Shown: one piece after another, positions 1 to 11,010 of the stretch | How the letters are laid out: the number at the start of each line of letters is the position of its first letter | Position numbering within the stretch: position 1 is the stretch's first letter | Source: Rebecca billardiae RCC1528 | Lineage: Eukaryota; Haptophyta | Assembly: GCA_965240325.2 (NCBI GenBank) | Contig: OZ251240.1 | Span: 1,302,001 to 1,366,000 of the forward strand | Length of the DNA: 64,000 bases | Direction of reading: 5' to 3' | Program-made: the position numbers and the translations under genes | The notes under the pieces: generated by a model | The model's database searches: none | Seen by the model: only the letters and a program-made list of their open reading frames with translations | What the model was told of the DNA's origin: nothing

Positions 1-278
1 GGGCGCGGGCGCCGGCGCTAGCGCCTCGGCGGGCATCGGCTCCGCCGCTGGTGCTGCGCGGACGTGGAGCCCACCTGTCGCAGAGCGCGTGTGCGCCTGT
101 GGATCCCCGGCGCGCAAGCGTTCTCGCCTGCCCGTGCAGTCCGGGAGCGACTCGAAACTCCGGCGCAGTCTTGACCGTTGGCGGCCTGGGAGCAGCGCGC
201 CGGCGCGCTCAAAGGGGCGAGCGGCAGGAAGGGCGCCGTCGCTCGGCGTGGCGGCGCTCGCGCGCATCGATCGACGCG
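1..278. other. 5' flank of the SFI1-like gene
   Basis: This stretch is GC-rich and its reading frames show no recognisable protein. The frame of the downstream gene stays open through it, but the encoded residues look random and the first convincing ATG is at 279. It may hold the promoter and 5' UTR, or the end of a gene lying outside the window. Confidence 0.4.
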
Positions 279-2136
279 ATGGTGCCGGGCGCGCAGCAGC
301 TCGTGGTCGAGGCGAGACGCCTCGCGCCCACCCCTCCGCCACTACACGCCGCCGCGCTGCCGCCCGACGTCGGCGCACGGCTGCGTGCGCTCAAGCGAGG
401 CTCGCAGCCGCCGCCGCACGCGCCGCCGCAGCCGCCGAGCCGCCCGCTCGCCGTGCGCACGAACACCCGAGTGGACGCGGCCACGGCGGCGGAGGAGCGC
501 GTGCGCGGCGCGGCGCTCGTCGCTCGCGCGCACGAGCTCGCCGATCGGCGCCGCGCCGACGAGCTCGCCGCCGCCGCCGTCGCGCGCGCGCGCGTCGCGG
601 CTGCGCGCCGCGTGCGCGCGGCAGCGTTCGAGGCGTGGGCGGCGCTCGCGGCGCCGCGGCTGCAGTGGGTCCGGTCCGGCGCGCAGCGCGACCGGTTGGT
701 GCTCGAGCGCGTCTTCGTCGGCTGGCGAGACGCGCACGCCGCGCGCCGCGCCGCCACGCTCGCCTATGCGCGCGCACTGCTGAAAGCGGTGCTCGGCGGC
801 TGGCGGCGCGCGGCGGGCGCGCAGCGCGCGCGGCGCGTGGGGCTGCGCTCTGCGGAGATGCGCACGCGCGTGCTCGGCTTCGTGTGTGCGCGGCTCTGCG
901 CGCAGGCGTGGCGCGGCTGGCTCGCGTACCACCGCCGTGCCGCCCGGCGATCGCACGGCCGCCGCGGCGGCGGCGGCGGCGCCTCGGCCGCCACCGCCGC
1001 CGCCGCCGCCGCCGCGGTTGCGGCCTCGTCGGGCGACGACTATAGCAGCAGTGGCGGCGGCGGCAGTGGCAGCAGCGGCGGCAGCAGCGAGGCGCGGGGG
1101 CCCGCGCGTGGCCGGCGGCGCGGCGACACGCGCGTCGCGCGCACCTACGCCGCCGTGCGCGGCGCGCGCCGCGCATTCGGTCGATGGGCGGCGGGCGGCG
1201 ACGGCAGCGGCGGCGGCGGCGCGCGCGCGGCGCCGCTGGCCGCGGCGGCGTGGGCGGCGCGCGCGTGCGCGACGGCGCTGCGAGCGTGGCTCGGCGCGGC
1301 GATCCGCGCGCGGCGCGCGTGCGGCGCGCGCACTCGCGCGCTCGCGCATGCCGCCGCGCGCGCGCCGCCGCTGCCGCCCGCTGCGCGAGCGCTGCGCGCG
1401 TGGGCGGCTGCGGGCGGCGCGCGGCGCGCGCGCACGCGCGGCGCGCGCGAGGTGGCGGCGCGGCGCGCTCGCGCGCACGGCCTCGCCACCTTTTTCGCCG
1501 CGCGCGCCGCGCGCGCCGCGCGCGCGCGCCTCGACGCCCGCGCGCGCGCGCGTGCCGCGCGCGCGGCGCGCGCGGTCGCCGCTCGCCTGTGGCGCGCGGC
1601 TGCGGCCGCGGCGCGCGGCCGCGCGGCGCGCGCGCGCACGGCGGCGGCGGCGGCGGCGACGGCTGCGGCGTGCGGCGCGCTGCGCGCGTGGCACGCTCGC
1701 GCACGCGACGTGGTGGGTGCGGCCGCCGCCGCCGCGCGCGTGCGCACGCACGTGCGCTCCGCGCGCGCGCGCGCGCTGGCGCGCGCGTGGGCGGCCGCGG
1801 CCGCGCGCGGCGCGGCCGCGCGCGAGGCGGCGGCGGTGCGCGCGGTCGCGGCCGCGGCACGCGGCGCGCGGCGCGCGGCGCTGTGGCGCGCGTGGCGCGG
1901 CGCGTTTGTGCTCGCGCGCGCCGAGTCGGACGCCGCGCGCCGCGGCGAAGCGCACTGGGCGGCGCGCGCCGCCGCCGCCGCGCTGCGCGCGGCCGCGGCC
2001 GGCGCGGCGTCGCGCGCGGCCGCGGCGGCGCGCGGCGCGTCGGCGCGCGCGGCGGCGCGTCGGCGCGCGCTCGCGCGCGCGGCGCTCGCGCTGCGCGCGA
2101 ACGTGGCGTGGCGCACGCTCTCGTACGCGAGCGCCT

Positions 2137-2168
<32 letters not shown>

Positions 2169-3518
2169 CTCCGCGCCCTCCGCGCGCACGCGGCGCGCGG
2201 CGCCGCGGCCGAGCGCGCGCGCCGCGCCGCGCGCCGCAGCCGCTATCGCGCGCTGCTGCGCTGGACTGCAGCTGCGTGGGTGGCGTACACGCTCGGCGCG
2301 CGCGGCGTGCACGCGACGGCGCGCGCGCGCGCGGCGCTCGCGATGCGCGCCCGCGCGGCCGGCGCGCTCGCCGACTGGCGCCGCGCCGCGCGCGGCGAAC
2401 TGCGCCGCGGCCGCGCGCGGCGCGCGGCCGCGGCCGCGGCCGCGGCCGCGGCGCGCGGCGCGCGCGGCGTGCGCGCGCTGGCGGCGGCGGTGGCGGCGGC
2501 GGCGGTGGCGGCAGAGGCGGCGGAGGCGGCGGGCGAGGCGATGCGAGCGGGGCGGCGTCGGCGCGCGCTCGACGCGTGGGCCGAGGCCGCGTGGCTCCGC
2601 GCCGAGCTCCGCGCCGCCGCCGCCGCCGCTGCCGCCGTCAAGGGCGCAGCCGTGCGTGCGCGGCGCGCGGCGCGCGCGTGGCCGCGGCTGGCGGCGGCGA
2701 CGGCGGCGGCGGCGGCGCGGCGCGGCGCACGGGCGCGCGCGTCGGCGGCGGTGCTCGCGCTGCGGCTCGCGCGCGCGCTCGCCGCCGCGCGCGCCGCGTG
2801 CGCCGCCCTCGCCGCCGCGCGCGCCGCCCTCGCCGCCGCCGGCGAGCGCGCGCGCCGGCGCGCGCTGCGCCGCGCCGCGGCCGCGCTCGCGCGCGCGCGC
2901 GGCGCGCGGCGCGCGGCGCGCTTCATTCGGGCCGCGGCGCGCGCGCACGCGGCGCGCGCGCTGGCGCGGCGCGTGTGGACGCTCGGGCTGCTCGCGCACA
3001 CGCGGCGCAAGCGCGCCAAGCGCCACGCCCTCGCCGGCGCCGCCGAGCGCTTCCGCGGCCGCGCCGTCACCGCCGCTGCACGGCAGTGGCTCGGCGCGGC
3101 CGCGCACGCGCGCGCGGCGCGCGTCGGCGCGGCCGCGGCGGCGGAGGGCGCGCGCGCGGCGCGCGCGATGGCGCTCGCGGCGGCGTGCGCGCGGCGGTGG
3201 CGGGACCGCGTGGCGGACGCGCGGGAGCAGCGCGCGCGTGCGCGGATGCGCTACCCGCGCGCGCTCGGCGGCGGCGTCGGCGCGGCGGCGGCGTCGGCGG
3301 CATCCGAGCGCGCGGCGGCTGCGCAGCGGCGCGGTGCGCGCGGCGGCCGCGGCGCGGCGGCCGCGGCGCGTGGCGCGCGACACGCGCACACACAGCACAC
3401 CGCTTCGCCCCTTGCGCGCGCGCGCGCCCGTGCGAAGGCGTGCTCACTCGCCGGCGCGCGCGCGTGCCCCGTCCCGGCCCGCCCGCGCCCCCCCGCGCCC
3501 GTGCCCGCAGGCTATGCC

Positions 3519-3568
<50 letters not shown>

Positions 3569-4490
3569 TGTGGCGTGTGCGTGCGGCGCGCTGACATTGC
3601 CTGCGCAGCCAGCGGGCGGCCCGGCGTGCGCGCACGCGTGCGCGCACGCGGGCGTGCCCGCCGACGTCGTCGAGTCGCTGCTCGCGCGGCCGTACGCCGT
3701 GCCACGCCGACAGCCACGGTGCGTGCGCGCACACGCGCGCGCATGCCCCGGCGCGCGCGCGCGCGCACGGCGGTGGCGCGCGCCGCGTGCGCACAGGGGT
3801 AGTGGCACGCCCCACGCCCGTTCGCGCGCGCGGTGCGCGCGGTGTGTGGGTTGGGGCCTGCGCGGGCTGCGACGCCACGCGCTCGCACTGCGCACACCGC
3901 GCGTGCTGCCGCCGCCGCCGCCACCGCTGCCACCGGCTGGGGCGGTGCGCCATGCGCGACGCGCGCCCGCACTGACGCCACCGCCCGCCCGCGCGCCGCG
4001 CACGCCGCGCGCGCCGTCCGCCTGTCGCGCCCCCGCGTCCCGCGCGCCCCGCCGGCGCGCCGCGCCGCCACACAGGCCGCTTCCGGACCTGCGCGCGCCG
4101 CCGATGCCGCCGCGCGCCGGCGCGACGAGCACGCGCGCCGTCGTTGGCGCGGCGCCGCACCCGCCGCCGGCTGCGAGCGCGGCGCGCGGCGGTGCCGGCG
4201 GCGAGGTTCGGCATGCGGCGGCACCGTTGCCGCCGCGGCGCGGCTCGGCGGCGGCTGCAGACGGCGAGCACTCTGCGGCCGAGGCGGCGGGCGGCGCGCC
4301 CCGCCCGGACTGGGTGGCGATGGAGGCGGCCGCGCTGCGCGGGCAGCTGGGCGCCCTGCTCGCCGAGGCCGAGGCGGAGGAGGCGGCGGGCACGCGCACG
4401 GCCGCGGCGGCGGCGCGCGCCGAGCAGCGCGCCGCGGCAACGGCCGCGCTGCTGGCGCGCGTGCAGCAGCTGCAGCAGCAGCAGCTATGA
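279..4490 (+). CDS. SFI1-like centrin-binding repeat protein
   Basis: The protein is almost entirely Ala/Arg with Trp-containing helices at roughly regular spacing: AFEAWAALAA, VFVGWRDAHA, VLGGWRRAAG, AWRGWLAYHR, ALRAWLGAAI, LWRAWRGAFV, ALLRWTAAAW, ALADWRRAAR, RRWRDRV and others. This hydrophobic-x-x-W-R pattern matches Sfi1 repeats, which form long helices that bind centrin at spindle poles and basal bodies. The C-terminus (about the last 60 residues) is an Ala/Glu coiled coil ending in Gln repeats. My model is exons 279-3333, 3511-3718 and 4076-4490, about 1,225 residues. Both introns start GTGCG and end CAG, and both are multiples of three without stops, so the frame is open even unspliced. 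The start is the first ATG before the repeats. The assignment rests on repeat pattern, not on identity; another Trp-repeat coiled-coil protein is possible. Confidence 0.6.
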
Positions 4491-4780
4491 CCGCCAGTGT
4501 CCAATCAAGAACAGAAGCCTGCTGGACCTGTATGCGTATATGACCGCGTTCCGCGGTCCTCTTCCGTCAGAACCAACGTAGTTGGGGGCCCGCGGTGCAG
4601 CTGTGCCACCCGCTCCGTCACCGCCACGGCACGGCGTCGCCCCGTCGCATATGCCACCTCGCTGCATCAGTCGCGCGGACTCTCGGCCACTCGCCGCTGG
4701 CCGCGCAGATCTGAGCCTTTATTGGCTTTCGTGTTAGGCGGCAGTCAGGCATCCGTCGTGCCCATCAGCGCCCGAGAGCT

Positions 4781-4815
4781 GGCTCTCAGTCACTGAGACT
4801 GAGTGAGTGAGAGCC
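4781..4815. repeat. Imperfect inverted repeat
   Basis: GGCTCTCAGTCACT is followed within a few bases by AGTGAGTGAGAGCC, giving a hairpin with two mismatches. The CAGTCACTGA / TGAGTGAGTG words recur in several other intergenic stretches of the window. Confidence 0.5.
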
Positions 4816-6426
4816 GCCGCTCTAACTAACAGCGTGCGGTCCGAGCTCGCGCGCCAAACGCCCGCGGCCATGCGCCAGTCAAGCCGTCGAGACTCGAGAC
4901 AGCTCGGATGCGGCGGACGAGAGCAAAATCCATCACAGCTCGGCCATGGACGGCGCGAGCGAGGGCTTGGGCGAGCGAGATGGCCGTGGTGGCTGCTCCA
5001 CATCCCGACAAAACGTCCAAGACTACCCGCTCGCACCACGCCAACTGGATCAGGCGAAGGCTCCGCACTGCAGATCAGGCTCGGCGCCAGACGGCTGAGC
5101 CGGAACGTCCTCGCGAGGCCCCGCGCTTCAACACGCCGAGAATTCAGCTGCGCGGCGTGCGGCGTGGCTTGCGCGGGCGCGCGCATGGTCAGCTGGAAAC
5201 ACAGCGAGAAACTCGCCTCGCCCCCACGCGCCACGCGCATTCGCACCCATAATGATAATATCACACGCGAGGAGCATCGTCCGATGAGTGAAGCTACTCG
5301 GCAGCTTCATTGGCACCGGTGAGTCAGCTCACGGCTGCGCAGTCAATGAACGATGAACTCGAGGGACACCCGATGCTGCTGTCGCCTGCGGAGTAGGCCT
5401 GGATTCACGCGTTAGGATGCCCCGCGGTCTCGAGTATGTGTACTCGAGTATGTACACGAGGGCGCCTCAGCGCGCCCTCGCGCCCCGCCGCCGAGCGCGC
5501 GCTGCTCGGCACCATGCAGCGCTAGCTGGGCATGCGCCTGCCTGCGTGGCCAGGCCACGATGCTCATCGCCCCCGCGCGCATGGCGCACGTGCGCCCGGG
5601 GGCACGCGCCCGCGGGGGCGCTGCGTACGACGACTACTTCGAGACGACGGCTGACGACGCGTGGCACCGCGACCACCGCGGTGGCGCGCGCGCGTCGACG
5701 CCAGACGGTGCGTCGAGCTTCCGCTCGGCGATGGAGGCCTGTTTCAATTCTACGTGAGCCCAACGGCGACATCAGCCAAAACGCGGTAAAATGGCGGCTT
5801 CAGCCCACTTGTGCGGGTGCCGGCGGTGGTGCAGAGTAGTGGCGGCCCCGCGGCACGTCGTTGGCACATCCTCGTACTCAGACGCTGAGCTGTGGCGAAA
5901 GACGTTGCCAAGACATGCTGCTTCCACTTGCCGAGGTGCTTCGCCTTGACACAGGGGTAACTTGCGGCGCACGTGCGCGACGGCGAGCCGCGGCGTGAAG
6001 GCGGCAGCGGCGGGCCCGCTGCAAGCTGCAAGCACTTTGTGCTGGCTGCGTTTAGCCCGTGCCATGTGACGACCAAGACCGGTTGATAGAAAGCTAGTCT
6101 GCCATCGAAACCAGCTCTACACGCTCCGCCGCCACTACCTTGTCGAGCTTGAGATGCTTCCGTTGCGTGTGCTCGCATGCAGCCTGCCGCCTGCATTTGA
6201 ACGTGATCGCGGCAGGTCGGCTGGCCGGATTGTCACGCCTCCTCGGCGTAGACTACGACACGATGCGTGCCACACGCACCCATGACACGCCGAAAGGCGT
6301 ATGCACGCGTCTTCGCGCATCTGGCAGGCTGCAGTCTTGGCCAAATTGATGAGAACAAGCCTGCATCAAGCGCTCGCGGCGCAGGCGCGAGCGCGCGGAG
6401 AGTTCTGGGATGACCCATGGTGCCTT

Positions 6427-6569
6427 GCTCGGGGACGCAACTCCTCCTCAACGGCTGCGAGCGGCGACACCGGAGCTAGATCGCTGCACTCAGCACTCCT
6501 CGCTGAGTGCAGCGTGACCCTCGGAGTCGTGCGTCTCGGCTTCCCGCCGGAGCCTTTGCGTCCCCGAGC
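6427..6569. repeat. Nested foldback: two perfect inverted repeats, one inside the other
   Basis: The outer arms GCTCGGGGACGCAA (6427-6440) and TTGCGTCCCCGAGC (6556-6569) are perfect 14-bp complements. Between them, CGCTGCACTCAGC (6482-6494) and GCTGAGTGCAGCG (6502-6514) are a perfect 13-bp complement with a 7-nt loop. No coding frame explains this. It could be a structured RNA, a small foldback transposon or a cruciform-forming site. Confidence 0.7.
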
Positions 6570-6779
6570 GGGGCGTGACACCGATTCCCACTGGCGGGCA
6601 CGGGTTTGTCGCCGTGACATAGTAAATGGAATCAGGTAGAAATAAAACAGGCCTGGAGTGATGGGCGACTACGAGGGGGGGGGGGACGACGGCGAGGAGC
6701 GCTGATCCTGGTGTTTGTCTCTGCTGCTCGATCTGCTGCTACAGCTTGCTTACTCTGACGCTTGCCCGTTGCATACCAC

Positions 6780-6990
6780 GTCGTTAATATATATATTATT
6801 ATTCGGTATCGTCGTCATGTGACATGTCTGATGTCAGTGCCGATTGACTCAGATTGACAGCGGCTCAGCTGCAAGCTCAACGGCTGCTGATCGATGATGA
6901 TGATGATCATCATCATCATATTTAATAACAATGCTAATATATATATATATTCAATATCCAATATATCCAATATATATATTATTGCGCGCG
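6780..6990. repeat. AT-rich island with TA runs and a 26-bp perfect palindrome
   Basis: Several short TA and TAT runs interrupt the GC-rich DNA. At 6894-6919 a GAT/ATC trinucleotide run forms a perfect 26-bp palindrome. Further degenerate AATATATCC repeats follow at about 6940-6975. No gene is visible. Confidence 0.8.
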
Positions 6991-7659
6991 TAATATGTGA
7001 TGCTGTAGCTAATAATGTAAATGCGGCACCCGTATATCCAGGCTTCCAGTCTCTGCAGTGCATGCAGCCAGTGGCAGTGCTGCTGTAATAAGTAGTAGTG
7101 TAATATAACTGCATGTGCACGCGGTCATCACCACTACTGCCACTCACCAGTCACTAGTCAGCATGTCGTGATATTATTACGCGGCGGCGCGGACATCATC
7201 GCATCATCATTGCGCGCGCCGTGGGGCACGTGTCGGACGAGGCAGAGGGCCAGAGGGCTGCGACGCGCCTTTGGCGGAGCTTCGCGCCTCGCTCGGGGCC
7301 GCCTCGGGCTCGGCGACAGCGCCTTCGGCCCTGACCTCGCGCTGCCACTGTATGGCTCGGATAGCCTGGTCATGGTGGCTGGTGACGACCTCGGCCGCGG
7401 GCCAGTCAGCCAGCTTCCTCATCAGCAGTCTTATTAAAGTCTGTCGTCTTATTCACTCAGTCATGGTGGCGCGTCTCAAGAACTGCATCAAGCGTGCAAG
7501 CAAATGATTTGCCCGAGTCTCCCGCGCCGCCCGGTGAACGTCAGCCTCACCGACCCCACCACCAAGGCCGGCGCCGCAGGCTATAAGTATAAGGTCCCGT
7601 CGGGCTGATTCGGCTGCTCGGCACTCGCGGCCCGCCTTGGGCGCCGTCGGCACGCAAAG

Positions 7660-7990
7660 CTGCCCACGCGCCAGAAGTCGTCGCGCCGCTCGCCCCAGGC
7701 CTCGTCGAAGCGCACGTCACTACGATCGTGATGGAGATGCGCTACGTGACCCTGAGCGTCACCGACACGTGCACGGCTGAGCTGCTCGCTGCCGCCTACT
7801 TCAACACGCGCTGGACGTCTGGTGGCTGCTGCCGCCGTTGCGGAGGCATGCGAGCGGCGAGCGCACCATGTTCGGCAGCCCGCATGGCGAGTTCGCGTCG
7901 TACGCCGCACGCCTCGGCGCGGCGGGCGCGCACGCGGCAGCGCGCTCCGATGCGCCTGGGAGACGCATGATTCGCCGAACGCGTCACGGG
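7660..7990 (+). pseudogene. Possible decayed coding fragment, unrecognised
   Basis: From about 7665 one frame reads smoothly (VAPLAPGLVEAHVTTIV, then EMRYVTLSVTDTCTAELLAA and YFNTRW up to about 7820). A different frame then reads MFGSPHGEFASYAARLGAA and SDAPGRRM to a stop near 7994. Neither part resembles a family I know. The switch of the plausible frame suggests a frameshifted gene remnant or an unrecognised intron. No start can be assigned, and chance open frames are common at this GC content. Confidence 0.2.
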
Positions 7991-8114
7991 TCATAACTCA
8001 TAATTCGCGTATTCGCCGCGATTCCGCGACGAATAAATTCGCGCGCCGATTCGCCGAGACGGGCAGACGGCGACGAATCGCTTGCGCCAGCGGCAGCCAT
8101 CTCACCCAGGAGCA

Positions 8115-9110
8115 ATGGGTGCTTGCTGGCCGAACACACCCACCTCGAGGCGGACAGCACTGCTGATTGCTGCAGCGCATCTTCAGCACGTGCAGCCGCT
8201 GGCGACGATGACTGTTGGCTCAGCCGACCGCCTCCGTGCAGACGTGGATCAACTCTGTGAAGGCGGGTGCAAATGGGTAGGCAACCCATACACAGACAGG
8301 CTTGAGCCAGCGCAGCCGTACCAGGAAATAGGCGTGAAGGACTTCATGCGAGGGCTCGCCAAGGCCAACGTGACGCTACGCACGGACTCCATCGTCTTCG
8401 AGCACGGTTCTGATATCACTGGGAAGGTTGGGCTGAAAATTCAGCGGATGACGGGCGCAACGTACGTTGGCATGAATTGCGATCCTTTCCACCTTCAGCA
8501 CAGCCCGTACCCGGAGTCGCTCAAGTATGGGAACAACGCAACCAAGTACGTCAAGACCGATTGCAGGAGCCTGCCCTTCAAGTCGGGTGTCTTTTCGGCT
8601 GCCATGAGCCACAATGTCCTCGAGCACGCGGGCGACCCGCTCGCGTACGTGGAAGAAACGCACCGCGTGTTGGCTCCAGGGGCAGTGGCGTTCCTCGAGT
8701 GGTGTCCCGTATGGAACAGCCCCCAGGGACACCACCTGCATCCTGACATGGTTCAACAATGGGCTCAAGGGCTGGGGTGCCCAGCCGGCACACACACGCA
8801 CTACGTATCGCCGTACGACAAGAAAGCAACCATCCCCGCCTACGCCCACCTTCAGTGGACCCGCCGCCAAATGGTCGACTTTCTGGAGCGTCATTTTGCA
8901 CGGGCGGGCACCCCTTGCCCACGGCTGGCCAAGCAAATGGCCGATTACGCATACGGCTCAGTCGACCTGAACAGATGGACATTGCACCAGGTTGCACTGG
9001 CTTTGAGATCCTTGCGTTGGGCGCGGGTCCTCGAGGCACCTGCCCACGGGGAGTATCATAAGACACTTCGCATCAGAAGCTGCAAGGCCAAGTACCTCCT
9101 CATCAAGTAG
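8115..9110 (+). CDS. Class I SAM-dependent methyltransferase (Methyltransf_11-like)
   Basis: An intronless gene of about 331 residues. The central region has the Methyltransf_11 layout: FEHGSDITGKVGLKIQ and GATYVGMNCDPF at the nucleotide-binding side, TDCRSLPFKSGVFSAAMS for the motif around the acidic strand, then HNVLEHAGDPLAYVEETHRV and LAPGAVAFLEWCPVW. This pattern is typical of small-molecule or lipid methyltransferases acting on a diffusible substrate, which I cannot name. A canonical GxGxG motif I is not seen; GSDITGK sits at its place and is weak. The start is the ATG at 8115; an in-frame ATG at 8208 would drop 31 residues. Its base composition is visibly less extreme than that of its neighbours, which could indicate transfer or simply an intron-free, less biased gene. 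Confidence 0.75.
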   Translation: MGACWPNTPTSRRTALLIAAAHLQHVQPLATMTVGSADRLRADVDQLCEGGCKWVGNPYTDRLEPAQPYQEIGVKDFMRGLAKANVTLRTDSIVFEHGSDITGKVGLKIQRMTGATYVGMNCDPFHLQHSPYPESLKYGNNATKYVKTDCRSLPFKSGVFSAAMSHNVLEHAGDPLAYVEETHRVLAPGAVAFLEWCPVWNSPQGHHLHPDMVQQWAQGLGCPAGTHTHYVSPYDKKATIPAYAHLQWTRRQMVDFLERHFARAGTPCPRLAKQMADYAYGSVDLNRWTLHQVALALRSLRWARVLEAPAHGEYHKTLRIRSCKAKYLLIK

Positions 9111-9714
9111 GCAGCAACGTAGCAGCAGCAGTGTGCACCGCTGCACTCGCGGCTCTAGTGGCGGGCTGTCTAGCCGTTCCATGGATCGGCGCCCGGCACC
9201 GCCGTCTCAGCGGTCCCGCGCCGCCCGTCGTCGCGGCGGACGGGGCGGTAACTTTTCACGCGGCCACGGTTGAGACTGAGAGTCGGACCTGAGTTGCCAG
9301 TTGGGACTTGCCGCGTTGCGATGGGGCCCTCACGCCAGGCCGCACTCCGCAGCGCCCTTACAGTGTCCGCGCAATCCGAGTTCTCGTAACTACACGTACG
9401 AGCTCAGACATCGTCCGTCCGCGGACCGAATTGGCTCGGAGCGGCTCAAAGACTGAGTGTGTGGGCGGCCGGAGGAGGGACGCAGTGACCGACTCAAGAG
9501 CTCGCGGGGCCGCGCAGAGGCCGATGGCGCGCTGGCGTCCCAACGCAGCGTGCAGAGGTGCATTCGCTGCCAGGCTTGGCCATCCCTCAGGGTCGTTGTT
9601 CAAGAGGGGCAAACGCACACATCCCCGGCCGCCATGCTGACAAGACCGCGCGCTGCCGCCCAGGACGGTCGGCGGCCTGCACTCGGCGGGCGCGCGCGGG
9701 CGTGGGCGGAGAGC
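9111..9714. other. Intergenic spacer
   Basis: It lies between the methyltransferase stop and the start of the TLDc gene. I see no gene or clear repeat here. It presumably holds the 3' end of one gene and the promoter of the next. GAGACTGAGAGTCGGACCTG-type words occur near 9270. Confidence 0.5.
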
Positions 9715-10664
9715 ATGGGGAACGAGGCGTCGAAGGGCGCGCCGCCCCCTCCGCCGCAGGAGGAGGTCGAGGGGCCGCCCAACCCCGTCCTGATGGACGA
9801 ATACATGAAGGGCCCCGCCGATTCGAATCTGCTTGACGAGCCGACGCGCGCGGCGCTCGCCGCGCGCGTGCAGACCGATCTGCGGCGCACGTGGCGGCTG
9901 GTGTTCAACTCGGGCAAAAACGGGCAGTCGTTCAACCGCTTCCTCAAGCACGTGTGCGGCAAGGGCCCGACCATCCTCGCCGTCCGCGACGGCAGCGGTA
10001 ACGTCTTCGGCGCCTTTGCCCCCGAGTCATGGACGGTCGGCCCGCAGTTCCACGGCGGCTTTGGTGCGCGCGCGCGCGCGCGCACGCGGGCGGGCGGGCG
10101 GTTGGGCGCGGTGCATGCGCAAACCTCGCCCGCTCCGGTGCCGCCGCCGCCGCGCGCGCGGCGCCCCGCTCGGATGCTTCCCATTTGTCTTTTCCCCCTC
10201 AAAACAATTCCTCGGCAGGCTGCTTCCTGTTCAACGCGCAGCCGACGCTGGCGATCCACGGCGCTTCCGGTGAGAACCGAAACTTCCAGTACGTCAACGA
10301 GGGGTGCGAGGCGCTGCCGAACGGGTGCGCGCTGGGCGGCACCCTCGAGCCGTACCCGTACTTCGGCCTCTGGCTGTACGAGGACTTCGAGCGGGGCGAG
10401 TCGTCCGGACTCTGCACGACTTTCGAGTCCGGACTTTTCGAGAAGAAGACGAAATTCGAAATTGTCGAGGTGGAGGTGTGGGCGCTGCGCGAGCCGCGGA
10501 GAGCGGAGGACGGGTACGAGGAGGACGTGGAGGACCTCACGAAGAGCCGGAACGTCGTCCAGCGCAACCGCGAGACCGCAGACTTCCTCGCCCTCGCCGG
10601 CCGCGAGATGATTTCAGACTCGCTGGGGCCCGAGCCGACCGGCGACGAGCGCGAGCAGTCTTAG
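9715..10664 (+). CDS. TLDc-domain protein, MEAK7-like, with putative N-myristoylation site
   Basis: Two exons, 9715-10063 and 10219-10664 (intron phase 1, GTGCG...CAG), give about 264 residues. The TLDc domain fills most of the protein. Diagnostic stretches are GPTILAVRDGSGNVFGAFAP, SWTVGPQFHG, then across the splice GCFLFNAQPTLAIH, PNGCALGG, YFGLWLYEDFERG and FEIVEVEVWAL. This order matches TLDc proteins, particularly MEAK7 (mTOR-associated Eak-7 homologue), which also starts MGN. The N-terminus MGNEASKG fits N-myristoylation and so membrane attachment. TLDc proteins take part in oxidative-stress responses and V-ATPase regulation; which role applies here is inferred only. The protein is much shorter than animal MEAK7 because the N-terminal helical part is missing. 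Confidence 0.88.
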
Positions 10665-10866
10665 AGCCGCAGCCTCCTGCAGCCCTGCTGAGGTTTCCCG
10701 CGGCGCCGGGCGGTTGTGCGCGCCGGTGCAGGGGCTGGCCAGGGACGAGCCCGTGGGCATCGCGAGGGGCGCGCGACGGTCGCTCGGAGACTGGGAGTTC
10801 GACGGAGCCAGAGGCCGCGCGAGGCTCAGAGGAAACCACGACTGAAACCCGCGGGGAAACCCGCGA

Positions 10867-10915
10867 TTTGTTTTTCTGTCGACAGAAACAAATGCGAGCG
10901 GAATAAATCAATAAA
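10867..10915 (+). terminator. Hairpin plus tandem AATAAA, likely 3'-end signal
   Basis: About 200 bp after the TLDc stop, TTTGTTTTTCTGTC pairs with GACAGAAACAAA (10867-10892, 2-nt bulge). Two AATAAA hexamers follow at 10902-10907 and 10910-10915. This looks like a polyadenylation region. AATAAA is not obvious after other genes here, so the function is an inference. Confidence 0.45.
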
Positions 10916-11010
10916 CAATTCACCGGGACTTTGAGACTTTTCACTTTCCCCTTGCTTGAGTGGTGGGCGTTAGTAGCCATCGTGGACCGAGCCGATCGCG
11001 GCGGTGCGGT

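Larger units (their letters stand above)
4491..8114. other. Gene-poor interval with AT-rich island and foldbacks
   Basis: No recognisable gene was found in these 3.6 kb. GC is clearly lower than in the genes, and the visible ORFs are short, overlap on both strands and resemble nothing known. The interval holds a hairpin at 4781-4815, a short ORF at 5560-5757 with a protein-like acidic end (YDDYFETTADDAW) but no identity, a large foldback at 6427-6569, an AT-rich island at 6780-6990 and a possible gene relic at 7660-7990. A run of about 12 G lies near 6677-6688. Confidence 0.55.

Noticed and set aside
342-3398. A 1,018-residue minus-strand ORF (and a +1 frame ORF at 886-3594) opposite the SFI1-like gene
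   Set aside because: These are almost pure Arg/Ala/Gly/Pro with no periodic Trp pattern. They are shadows produced by lack of stop codons at very high GC.
8082-8114. Upstream extension of the methyltransferase from TTG at 8082
   Set aside because: It is not an ATG and the added residues are unrelated to the family; the ATG at 8115 is the first sensible start.
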